From positions 1 through 32,812 of the forward strand of contig JAGHUE010000166.1 of the NCBI GenBank assembly GCA_018064985.1: a stretch of 32,812 nucleotides of DNA. Direction: 5' to 3'. The notes beneath the pieces are model-generated. The model did not search any database and was not told the DNA's origin. It worked only from the letters and a program-made list of their open reading frames with translations. This stretch comes from Candidatus Colicola faecequi (GTDB taxonomy: Bacteria; Bacteroidota; Bacteroidia; Bacteroidales; Paludibacteraceae). The position numbers were made by a program, and so were the translations under genes. Shown here in pieces: positions 1-6,539 of the stretch. Every line of letters starts with the position of its first letter. Position 1 is the stretch's first letter.

Positions 1-987
1 GAAGTGGGCAAAAACCGCATTGATATCGACAAAATGTCGGCAGCCGACAATTCGGGCGAAGCGCTCACAGGCGGCTACATGTGGGAGATTGACGATTACG
101 CCCAGAAAGAGGCTGTGTGGTTTACCTCCAACCGAGGGACAAAAGTAACCATTCACTATCCGAAAGACGACTCCATCACTTCGGCTCAACGCGATTATGC
201 GAAGCAGTATTTCAACCAGATGGAGGCAGCCGTTTTCGCGTCCAATTATTCGGACGCAACCAACGGTTGGCGGAAATTCATGGATGAGACAACTTTCCTC
301 AAGCATTTCCTTGTAGGCGAGATGTCGGGCAACACGGACACCTATTGGAGCGTCTACCAGTACAAACTGCGAAACGATCCGAAGGTTTATACCGGTCCGT
401 GCTGGGATTTCGATCTGGCTTTCGACAACGACAACCGCACCTATCACGTTTGCAGCAAGAGCGACTACGTGTACAGAAGCGGAGGCAGCTGCACAGGAGC
501 GATGAGATCGTTCGTAGACCGCGTCATTGTATCAGACACAAACACCAAACCGGCACTCGTGAGGATTTGGGATGACGCCCGCCACAACGGTTTGACAGAA
601 GAGCATCTGCTCGCATATACCGACAGTCTGGCTGCCGCATTGGAGGAGTCACAACGACTGAACTTCATGCGCTGGCCAATGCTCACCCAGTGGGTGCACA
701 TGAATCCGCAAGTGGCGGGTTCGTATGCCGGCGAAGTGCGCGTTGTGAAGAACTATATATCCGATCGCATCAAGTGGATGGACCGAAAGCTCGGCTACAC
801 CTACGTAGAACGTCCGGAGGATTACAGTTCGCTGGATGAGACGCAAGCAACAGACGGACCGATGCGCATATACAACCTGCAAGGTTGGCTCATCTTCGAG
901 GGCAACGACCTTCCCCTCCTGCCGCAAGGATTCTACATCATCCGCAGAGGACAAACAACTGTGAAACAATACATTTCACACTACTGA
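1..987 (+). CDS. CotH-family protein with C-terminal sorting tail (5' partial)
   Basis: This is the C-terminal part of a CotH-like protein; the frame is open to the window edge, so the GTG at position 4 is unlikely to be the true start. The motif GPCWDFDLAFDND matches the conserved WDFDLAF signature of the CotH kinase-like fold, and the preceding FLKHFLVGEMSGNTD stretch is also typical of the family. CotH proteins are atypical kinases, known from spore coats and widespread as secreted proteins in non-sporing bacteria; the substrate here is unknown. The last 45 residues (PMRIYNLQGWLIFEG, then PQGFYIIRRG) look like a type A C-terminal domain of the type IX secretion system, which would send the protein to the cell surface. 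It is followed by about 120 bp without an obvious terminator. The family call is firm; the kinase activity and surface location are inferred. Confidence 0.85.
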   Translation, partial: EVGKNRIDIDKMSAADNSGEALTGGYMWEIDDYAQKEAVWFTSNRGTKVTIHYPKDDSITSAQRDYAKQYFNQMEAAVFASNYSDATNGWRKFMDETTFLKHFLVGEMSGNTDTYWSVYQYKLRNDPKVYTGPCWDFDLAFDNDNRTYHVCSKSDYVYRSGGSCTGAMRSFVDRVIVSDTNTKPALVRIWDDARHNGLTEEHLLAYTDSLAAALEESQRLNFMRWPMLTQWVHMNPQVAGSYAGEVRVVKNYISDRIKWMDRKLGYTYVERPEDYSSLDETQATDGPMRIYNLQGWLIFEGNDLPLLPQGFYIIRRGQTTVKQYISHY

Positions 988-1106
988 GACACTTCCACGG
1001 TCACATTACAGAGAGACAACAAAGTCCCCTTTACATATAAGGCCATCTTGTTCTCCTTCAGAAAAAAACAACACATCTTATAATAATTAAATCGTTTCCG
1101 ATCCGT

Positions 1107-1868
1107 ATGCTTAGCAGCAATCCTCTCTACCATTCTTCCACCCGGAACACTATCGGCACCGTCTTATGGCTTTTCATCTTCATCAGTGCTGCCATCTCCA
1201 TGTTCCTGCTCATTTGCCATTGTATCGGCAGAGAACTCATTGACGATCAAATAGAGCTGTTAGGCCCGATGCTTACCATCTGCGGTGGCGCCCTCATCAT
1301 CCTGGAGCTGATCAAGAAAAGTTCGGTTTCCGAAGGGGAGTTTCTCGCCAACCTGAATCAGATGTTTGTCAGCAACGAAGACTACAAAAAGGCATACCGC
1401 TTGCTTCAGGCATACGCGGAAGCCGACGAGGCGAACGACAAATCAAAAAAGGAGAAAGTAATGAAGATGCTGAAAGAAGATATGGAAGTGGCCGAGATTT
1501 CCAACTACTTGACATTCTTCGAAGTTTTTCAGTTGCTGCGCGACAAGAACACGCTTAAAATAGATATGTTCGACGACCTCTTCGCCTATCGGTTCTTTCT
1601 GGCCGTACACAATCCCTATATTCAGGAAAAGAAACTGCTGAAAGTGCCGGAGAACTTCCGGAATATCTATGTATTGGAGCACGATTGGATTGAATATCGT
1701 CAGGAAAAGGGACGGAAAACGCACGGAATGGAATACTGCCTTGAGGAAAAATATAAGGAGAAATTCACCCAGAGCAGATACCTGAAAGAATACACCGAAA
1801 ATGGATATTCCCGGGAAGAAGCCATAAAGGCTATAGAAGAAAAATACAACCAACTTATTCGAAAATAA
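1107..1868 (+). CDS. Membrane protein of unknown function, two N-terminal TM segments
   Basis: I do not recognise this gene with confidence. The protein has 253 residues. Residues about 15-45 (IGTVLWLFIFISAAISMFLL) and 52-70 (LGPMLTICGGALIILEL) are two transmembrane helices. The remaining 180 residues are predicted cytoplasmic, helical and highly charged (KSKKEKVMKMLKEDMEVAE), ending in a lysine/glutamate-rich helix. This layout resembles DUF4760-type proteins, small membrane-anchored helical proteins of unknown role, but that match is weak. The upstream 40 nt are AT-rich, as expected for translation starts in Bacteroidota. The stop codon lies 3 nt before the next ATG, so the gene is probably cotranscribed with the GNAT-gltX gene. 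Confidence 0.8.
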   Translation: MLSSNPLYHSSTRNTIGTVLWLFIFISAAISMFLLICHCIGRELIDDQIELLGPMLTICGGALIILELIKKSSVSEGEFLANLNQMFVSNEDYKKAYRLLQAYAEADEANDKSKKEKVMKMLKEDMEVAEISNYLTFFEVFQLLRDKNTLKIDMFDDLFAYRFFLAVHNPYIQEKKLLKVPENFRNIYVLEHDWIEYRQEKGRKTHGMEYCLEEKYKEKFTQSRYLKEYTENGYSREEAIKAIEEKYNQLIRK

Positions 1869-1871
1869 AGC

Positions 1872-4055
1872 ATGCAAAAGCAATATACCATCCGAAAAAT
1901 AGGGCCGGAAGCGCTTGACGAGCTGATGCTCATTCAGGAGGAAGCGCTCCGTCAGCTCCCCTCCCCTGCCTGGCTTCGGGAGAACAGCAAAGAGGCGCTT
2001 GCTGAGTGTCTCTTGCCTCCCCACTCGGCTATTGCTGCGTTTGATTTGGACAACCGTATGGCCGGTTTCGCCATACTCTATGTGCCGGATCAAGGCAGCG
2101 AGAACATTGCCCTCTCAGCCGGTTATGCGGAAGAGGATGCTGCGGAAACGGCCAATCTCAAGCTGGTGATTGTCCGTCCGGCTCATCAGGGCCACGGGCT
2201 ACAACGTAAGATGATGAACATCCTCGAAGAGCAGGCGCGCGAACGGGGATTCCGCAGCTTATGGGCCACTGTTTCGCCGCACAACACCTTCAGCCGAAGA
2301 AACATTATCGCCTGCGGCTATGATTTTGTAGCTCAGCAGGAAAAATACGGAGGTCTCCTCCGCGACTTGTTCACCAAGACTCTATGCTCACCCACCCCAA
2401 TGGGCAGCAATACAATAAAACAGAATAATAAAAATACGAATATTGATATGGAAAGAAAAGTAAGGGTGCGTTTTGCACCATCTCCTACGGGAGCACTTCA
2501 CATCGGCGGCGTAAGAACCGCCCTCTACAACTACCTCTTCGCCCGTCAGCACGGGGGCGACATGCTTCTCCGCATTGAGGACACCGACTCTACCCGCTTC
2601 GTGCCGGGTGCAGAAGAATACATCATCGAGGCACTCCAGTGGCTCGGCATCGGCATTGACGAAGGTATCGGCGTGAAGCCGGCAGCCGGCAGCACCCGCG
2701 CATGGGAGCAGCCGAAGGAAGGTCTGCCTTGCCAGGCAGGCGAGAACGGCCCTTACCGTCAGTCTGAAAGACGCGAGATTTACCACGAATACGTGGATCA
2801 GCTCCTGAAGAGCGGCCATGCATATATCGCATTCGACACTCCGGCAGAGCTGGAGGCAAAGCGCAACGAGATCCAGAATTTCCAGTATGACGCCCGCACT
2901 CGCGAGCAGATGGTCAACTCGCTGACACTCAGCAAGGAAGAAGTGGAGAAGCGCATCGCCAATGGCGATCAGTATGTCGTTCGCTTCAAGGTAGAGCCCA
3001 ACGAGGATGTACACGTACATGACTTGATCCGCGGCGAGGTTGTGATCAACTCGAATATATTGGACGACAAGGTGCTTTACAAGTCGGCCGACGACCTGCC
3101 AACTTATCACCTGGCAAACATAGTGGACGACCATCTGATGGCCGTTTCGCACGTTATCCGCGGCGAGGAATGGTTGCCTTCCGCCCCACTCCACGTATTG
3201 CTTTACAGAGCATTCGGTTGGGAAGACACGATGCCGGAATTCGCTCACCTTCCGCTTCTTCTGAAGCCGGACGGCAACGGCAAACTGTCGAAGCGCGATG
3301 GCGACAGACTCGGTTTCCCGGTATTCCCGCTGGAGTTCCACAACCAGAAGGACGGAAGCGTCAGCTCGGGTTACCGCGAAAGCGGCTATATGCCGGAGGC
3401 TGTGATCAATTTCCTCGCACTTCTCGGTTGGCACGCAACGGGCGACCAGGAGATGTTCACAATGGAAGAACTGATCGAGCAGTTCTCGCTTGACAGAGTA
3501 AGCAAAGCAGGTGCGAAGTTCGACTACGAGAAGGGCAAATGGTTCAACCACCAGTATCTTCAGCAGAAATCGGGCGAGGAGCTCTACGAGGCATTCGTAG
3601 CTTCCGTTCCGGCAGAGCATAAAGCAGCTGTTGAGGCCAAGGGCAAGGAGGTAGTGGCTCACGTGATTGACATGATGAAAGAGCGCGTGAACTTCATCAA
3701 CGAGCTCTGGGAGCAGGCAGCATTCTTCTTCGTTGCCCCGGAGGAATATGACGAGAAATCACTCAAGAAGCGCTGGAAGGAAGAGTCGCCCGAGCATATG
3801 CGCGAATTGTATAAGGTGCTTGAGGGCATCGAGACTTGGGAGACCGAGACGGAAGACGCCAATGAGAGCACCATCAACAAGACCGTGATGGGTTGGATTG
3901 CAGAGAAGGAACTGGGCGTTGGCCTCGTGATGAATGCATTCCGCATTACGCTTGTGGGTGCAGCTCGCGGTCCGCATATCTGGGACATCACCAATGTGCT
4001 CGGCAAGGAAGAGACGCTCCGCCGCCTCCAGACTGCTATCGAGAAACTCGGTTGA
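1872..4055 (+). CDS. gltX: Glutamyl-tRNA synthetase with in-frame N-terminal GNAT acetyltransferase domain
   Basis: The 727-residue frame contains two proteins joined end to end. Residues 1-165 form a GNAT N-acetyltransferase, with the acetyl-CoA-binding signature in [15 protein letters not shown]; its substrate is unknown. From M193 (ATG at 2448) the protein is a normal class I glutamyl-tRNA synthetase of about 535 residues, which charges tRNA-Glu with glutamate. It has the HIGH-type motif in [17 protein letters not shown] and the KMSKS-type motif in [13 protein letters not shown]-rich linker (about residues 174-192) joins them and is encoded by AT-rich DNA that looks like a former spacer. 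A second oddity is an extra stretch of roughly 18 residues ([17 protein letters not shown] and following) before GPYRQSER, compared with what I recall of other Bacteroidota enzymes. GltX may be made as a fusion or from its own internal ATG. It is followed by a strong terminator. Confidence 0.93.
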   Translation: MQKQYTIRKIGPEALDELMLIQEEALRQLPSPAWLRENSKEALAECLLPPHSAIAAFDLDNRMAGFAILYVPDQGSENIALSAGYAEEDAAETANLKLVIVRPAHQGHGLQRKMMNILEEQARERGFRSLWATVSPHNTFSRRNIIACGYDFVAQQEKYGGLLRDLFTKTLCSPTPMGSNTIKQNNKNTNIDMERKVRVRFAPSPTGALHIGGVRTALYNYLFARQHGGDMLLRIEDTDSTRFVPGAEEYIIEALQWLGIGIDEGIGVKPAAGSTRAWEQPKEGLPCQAGENGPYRQSERREIYHEYVDQLLKSGHAYIAFDTPAELEAKRNEIQNFQYDARTREQMVNSLTLSKEEVEKRIANGDQYVVRFKVEPNEDVHVHDLIRGEVVINSNILDDKVLYKSADDLPTYHLANIVDDHLMAVSHVIRGEEWLPSAPLHVLLYRAFGWEDTMPEFAHLPLLLKPDGNGKLSKRDGDRLGFPVFPLEFHNQKDGSVSSGYRESGYMPEAVINFLALLGWHATGDQEMFTMEELIEQFSLDRVSKAGAKFDYEKGKWFNHQYLQQKSGEELYEAFVASVPAEHKAAVEAKGKEVVAHVIDMMKERVNFINELWEQAAFFFVAPEEYDEKSLKKRWKEESPEHMRELYKVLEGIETWETETEDANESTINKTVMGWIAEKELGVGLVMNAFRITLVGAARGPHIWDITNVLGKEETLRRLQTAIEKLG
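2389..2447 (+). other. AT-rich linker, probable former GNAT-gltX spacer / internal gltX start region
   Basis: This stretch joins the GNAT and GltX parts of the fused reading frame. The second half is A/T-rich and lacks the G/C-rich codon use on either side, as Bacteroidota translation-initiation regions usually do. Both other forward frames hit a stop codon within it, while the coding frame passes through. It directly precedes the ATG at 2448, which is the normal N-terminus of GltX (MERKVRVRF), so internal initiation here is plausible. Confidence 0.55.
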
Positions 4056-4063
4056 TAATTATC

Positions 4064-4120
4064 AAAACATCAACATGGGATTATAAAACATCAACATGGG
4101 ATTATAAAAACATCAACATA
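4064..4120 (+). repeat. Tandem repeat, 21-bp unit, about 2.7 copies
   Basis: Two perfect copies of AAAACATCAACATGGGATTAT (4064-4084 and 4085-4105) are followed by a partial third copy (4106-4120). The array lies between the gltX stop codon and the terminator hairpin, so it would be transcribed as 3' UTR. It does not encode anything obvious. Confidence 0.9.
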
Positions 4121-4153
4121 GGCGAGCGCCAACTATGCGCTCGCTTATGTTTT
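4115..4153 (+). terminator. Rho-independent terminator after gltX
   Basis: A 15-bp stem forms from AACATAGGCGAGCGC and GCGCTCGCTTATGTT, including one G-U pair, with the 7-nt loop CAACTAT. It is followed by a short T-run. The left arm is partly made from the third copy of the 21-bp tandem repeat. Confidence 0.85.
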
Positions 4154-4174
4154 CCCCCTATAAACTTCCCCTAT

Positions 4175-5050
4175 ATGACACTCACTGAATCCATAAAAAC
4201 ATGCCTCACAACGAAGTACGCTGATTTCAAAGGACGGGCCAGCCGCTCGGAATTCTGGTGGTTCTATTTGTTCGTCTGCGTGGTGCTGTTTATCTTCGCA
4301 TTAGTAACCATACTGCTAATGCTACTTGAGACAGACATCATGAGCGATGTAAGTTATGCTCTGCTCATGCTCGTGATGCTGGCACTGATGCTGCCTGTAT
4401 TGTCGGCAATGGTAAGACGACTGCACGATACCGGAAAATCGGGCTGGTGGCTGCTCATCAGTTTCATTCCGTGGATTGGCAACCTTATCCTGCTGGTTTT
4501 GCTGCTGATGCCGAGCATAGCGCAAGAGGCAGAAATGCCGATAAAAACGGAAGAAAAGGAGGCTGAGAAGCAGCCTCTGGCAGCAGAGGAAAAAGTAACG
4601 GACGGTCTTTTGACGGCAGAGGCTAATGCGAAGGAAGAGGATAATGCGACGGCAGAGGCTAATGCGAAGGAAGAGAAGCCCTTGCAGGAAGAAGAGCGGA
4701 AGAACCTTGCGCCCTTCACCCTTCCGCTGACGCTGGGATTTGCGATGGCGTTCGCACCATTCAATTTCTGGGTGATGCGACTGCCGGAAGACATGATAAG
4801 CGGACAGGGAGCGGTGGCGCTGGTGCTGCTGATGGCGGGTATCGGAGTGGCTATCTGGAAGAAACTGAGATGGCCGAAGGACAAGTGGCTGTGGATTGCC
4901 ACAGGCTTCGTGGCTGCCTTGCTGCTGACGGCTGTTGTCTGCCGGCTGTTCTTCCACAACAACGTGTATCTGACGTTGAGCCTTTTCCTGTTTTATCCGT
5001 TGTGGCTGGTGTATTTCGGTATCCGCTTCTGGCAAGCCAACAAAGAGTAA
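4175..5050 (+). CDS. DUF805 family membrane protein, extended
   Basis: The N-terminal 115 residues form a DUF805 domain: the family opening YADFKGRASRSEFWWFYLF, then hydrophobic helices, the RRLHDTGKSGWW motif and a last helix (WIGNLILLVLLLMPS). DUF805 proteins are small inner-membrane proteins of unknown function. This one (291 residues) is much longer than the usual 110-150. A Glu/Lys/Ala-rich cytoplasmic linker (about 120-175) leads to three more transmembrane helices (about 178-195, 208-225 and 235-285). The linker contains a recent 12-residue duplication (TAEANAKEEDNA). The ATG at 4175 is chosen because it starts the DUF805 domain; the longer frame of the ORF track runs back through gltX and its terminator. 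A terminator follows at 5081. Confidence 0.88.
   Translation: MTLTESIKTCLTTKYADFKGRASRSEFWWFYLFVCVVLFIFALVTILLMLLETDIMSDVSYALLMLVMLALMLPVLSAMVRRLHDTGKSGWWLLISFIPWIGNLILLVLLLMPSIAQEAEMPIKTEEKEAEKQPLAAEEKVTDGLLTAEANAKEEDNATAEANAKEEKPLQEEERKNLAPFTLPLTLGFAMAFAPFNFWVMRLPEDMISGQGAVALVLLMAGIGVAIWKKLRWPKDKWLWIATGFVAALLLTAVVCRLFFHNNVYLTLSLFLFYPLWLVYFGIRFWQANKE
4612..4675 (+). repeat. Intragenic 36-bp tandem duplication in the DUF805 gene
   Basis: GACGGCAGAGGCTAATGCG begins at 4612 and again at 4648. The unit is 36 bp (12 codons) and the second copy matches for 28 bp. The near-identity points to a recent slippage or recombination event that lengthened the charged linker. Confidence 0.9.
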
Positions 5051-5080
5051 GGGAAGAACGGAAAAACTGCATAATATGCA

Positions 5081-5116
5081 AAAAGAGAGAGCCTCGAAAG
5101 CGGCTCTTTCTTCTTA
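5081..5116 (+). terminator. Rho-independent terminator after the DUF805 gene
   Basis: An 11-bp stem (AAGAGAGAGCC with GGCTCTTTCTT, one G-U pair) encloses the loop TCGAAAGC. The 3' arm is T-rich. Confidence 0.7.
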
Positions 5117-5132
5117 CGAACGTTCGAGAATG

Positions 5133-5176
5133 CTACGCTAATCCTACGCTAATCCTACGCTAATTCTACGCTATTC
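5133..5176 (+). repeat. 11-bp tandem repeat, 4 copies
   Basis: Four contiguous 11-bp units: CTACGCTAATC twice, then CTACGCTAATT and CTACGCTATTC. The array lies downstream of the DUF805 terminator in a 346-bp gap. It is one of four intergenic arrays in this window with the same period but different unit sequences. Confidence 0.92.
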
Positions 5177-5220
5177 ATATGCTGTAAGTCTTATGCAAGT
5201 CGCTGCATAAAAAAAAGGAA

Positions 5221-5264
5221 GCCCCTTTCCCCCAGCCCCTTTCCCCTAAAAGGGCAAGGGGAGA
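5221..5264. repeat. C/G-rich hairpin element, intergenic copy
   Basis: GCCCCTTTCCCCCA is followed by an imperfect hairpin: CCCCTTTCCC pairs with GGGCAAGGGG around a CTAAAA loop, with one mismatch. A related element with the same 14-nt lead and the same hairpin plan lies inside recQ at 6707-6749. The rest of the gap (5265-5396) holds only AT-rich sequence before the next start codon; I see no promoter there. Confidence 0.75.
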
Positions 5265-5396
5265 ACAGCTAGCGCCCCACATAAGCAACCCCAAAAACAA
5301 ACAACAACGGACAGAATACACCAATATTGTATCAACCTATACTAAAAACTACCAGGAATTCATATACATAAACAAAATATAATAAAAAGAGAAACT

Positions 5397-5834
5397 ATGG
5401 AAGTAACACCCAATCCGTTAATCAAACAGATGTCCGGCAAAGTGTTCGGACACAAAGAAAAAATCAGCATGCGCATGCATTATGGCAAGCAGCGCTCGTA
5501 TACGTATCAGAATAAACCGGAGGAATGGTCGGAAGCACAGACGCAGATGCGTCAACTCTTCGGGGCAGCCGCTTACATGGGGCGACTGGTGCTGAAGATC
5601 GAGGAAGCAAAGACGCATTTCGAACAAATAAGACGGAAAGAGAAGTTTGCGCGAATGGACAACTATGTTGCGAAGCAGGTGAAGGCCGTTTGCGAAGCGG
5701 ATACTGAACTGCGGGGGCAAGTGATTGCAGCCAACGAGGCGCACAAGAAAGTGAAAGGACAAAAGGCAAGAGAGGAAGCGCTGCAGACGGAACAGATGGC
5801 GCTGGCCGAGCAGCTTTGGGCGAGAATGCGATAA
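5397..5834 (+). CDS. Small basic helical protein of unknown function
   Basis: I do not recognise a function. The 145-residue protein is basic, with no signal peptide and no membrane segment. Residues 1-40 contain a possible conserved opening (NPLIKQMSGKVFGHKEKISM) followed by basic and aromatic residues (RMHYGKQRSYTYQNKPEEWS). Residues 60-140 are Ala/Glu/Lys/Gln-rich and probably alpha-helical or coiled-coil. The opening recalls small Bacteroidales proteins often seen near phage-like or accessory genes, but no phage gene lies nearby. The ATG at 5397 follows a strongly AT-rich stretch (AAACAAAATATAATAAAAAG), typical of starts in this phylum. It is probably monocistronic. Confidence 0.72.
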   Translation: MEVTPNPLIKQMSGKVFGHKEKISMRMHYGKQRSYTYQNKPEEWSEAQTQMRQLFGAAAYMGRLVLKIEEAKTHFEQIRRKEKFARMDNYVAKQVKAVCEADTELRGQVIAANEAHKKVKGQKAREEALQTEQMALAEQLWARMR

Positions 5835-5887
5835 GGATAGAGTTGCGAATGCAATTTGGGCAAAAACCGATGCAAGAGTGTACAACA

Positions 5888-5919
5888 CTTGCATATATAG
5901 AAAAAAAGTGCTATCTTTG
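5888..5919 (+). promoter_or_regulatory. Bacteroidota promoter of the 5968 lipoprotein gene
   Basis: The -33 element is CTTG (5888-5891) and the -7 element is TATCTTTG (5912-5919), separated by 20 nt. The interval contains GAAAAAAAGTGCTATC, which recurs exactly in the recQ promoter. Confidence 0.8.
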
Positions 5920-5967
5920 CAACGGATTCTCAAACGCAAATTGCAAGCGTCAAAACATCTTATCTGT

Positions 5968-6429
5968 ATGAAAAAAACGCGCACATTACTCAACAGTTTT
6001 CTCTGCTCACTGCTGGCTTTGCTGGGATTCAGCGGCTGCCAGGAGCGTGTCCCCATGTACGGAGTACCACAACTTGTTGCTGATTTCAGCGGCTCCGTTG
6101 CCGATAAAGAAGGCAACCCGATCGAGGGTATAGAAGTAAAACTTCTTGACGGGCGTCAGGATATAGCATATGCCACCAAGACGCGCTCCAATGAGAATGG
6201 CCAATTCAGCATTCGGACGGATTTGTTCTACTCCGACATCCAATACGGAGACTCGATCTTGATTACAGCCGCCGACGTTGACGGCGAAGAAAACGGCTCC
6301 TATCAGGCTGATACTCTGCGCGTTCCATACCCAGAGATGAAGGACGTTGACGGTTGGCTATCGGAAGGCAAGACAGAAGGCATCAACTTCCGCCTGGAGG
6401 AGAAGCCAAACCATTCGTCGGAAGAATAA
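5968..6429 (+). CDS. Putative lipoprotein, radical-SAM-associated type
   Basis: The product is a 153-residue lipoprotein. Its N-terminus is a type II signal peptide (basic MKKTR, a hydrophobic core, lipobox GFSGC at about residues 25-29). After a YGVP motif comes a single beta-sandwich domain of carboxypeptidase-regulatory type (FSGSVADKEGNPIEGIEV, then NENGQFSI). This layout matches the small Bacteroidota lipoproteins annotated as radical SAM-associated putative lipoproteins, but no radical SAM gene lies next to it here, so it may be an orphan copy. The ATG at 5968 is chosen because it starts the signal peptide; the frame extends upstream only through promoter sequence. A hairpin terminator follows, and its promoter is nearly identical to that of recQ. 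Its role is unknown; an envelope location is inferred. Confidence 0.82.
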   Translation: MKKTRTLLNSFLCSLLALLGFSGCQERVPMYGVPQLVADFSGSVADKEGNPIEGIEVKLLDGRQDIAYATKTRSNENGQFSIRTDLFYSDIQYGDSILITAADVDGEENGSYQADTLRVPYPEMKDVDGWLSEGKTEGINFRLEEKPNHSSEE

Positions 6430-6449
6430 AAGCATACGACTTACATCAT

Positions 6450-6476
6450 AAAAGCTGCCTTTGGGGCGACTTTTAT
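6450..6476 (+). terminator. Rho-independent terminator after the 5968 lipoprotein gene
   Basis: AAAAGCTGCC pairs with GGGCGACTTTT around a short T/G-rich loop, with one C-A mismatch. The 3' arm ends in TTTTATT. Confidence 0.6.
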
Positions 6477-6484
6477 TGCTTCTA

Positions 6485-6516
6485 CTTGCACATTTCGAAA
6501 AAAAGTGCTATCATTG
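6485..6516 (+). promoter_or_regulatory. Bacteroidota promoter of recQ
   Basis: CTTG (6485-6488), 20 nt, TATCATTG (6509-6516). The interval ends in the same 16-nt string as the promoter at 5888. The expected start of transcription leaves a leader of fewer than 20 nt before the TTG start codon of recQ. Confidence 0.75.
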
Positions 6517-6539
6517 CATAGGTTTTAGTAATTACTGTT

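Noticed and set aside
2388-3662. 424-residue minus-strand ORF opposite gltX
   Set aside because: It is the reverse-complement shadow of a highly conserved synthetase gene; its sequence is Cys/His/Leu/Val-rich without any recognisable domain.
3893-4174. Upstream extension of the DUF805 ORF in the track
   Set aside because: It overlaps gltX out of frame and crosses the repeat array and terminator; the DUF805 domain begins at the ATG at 4175.
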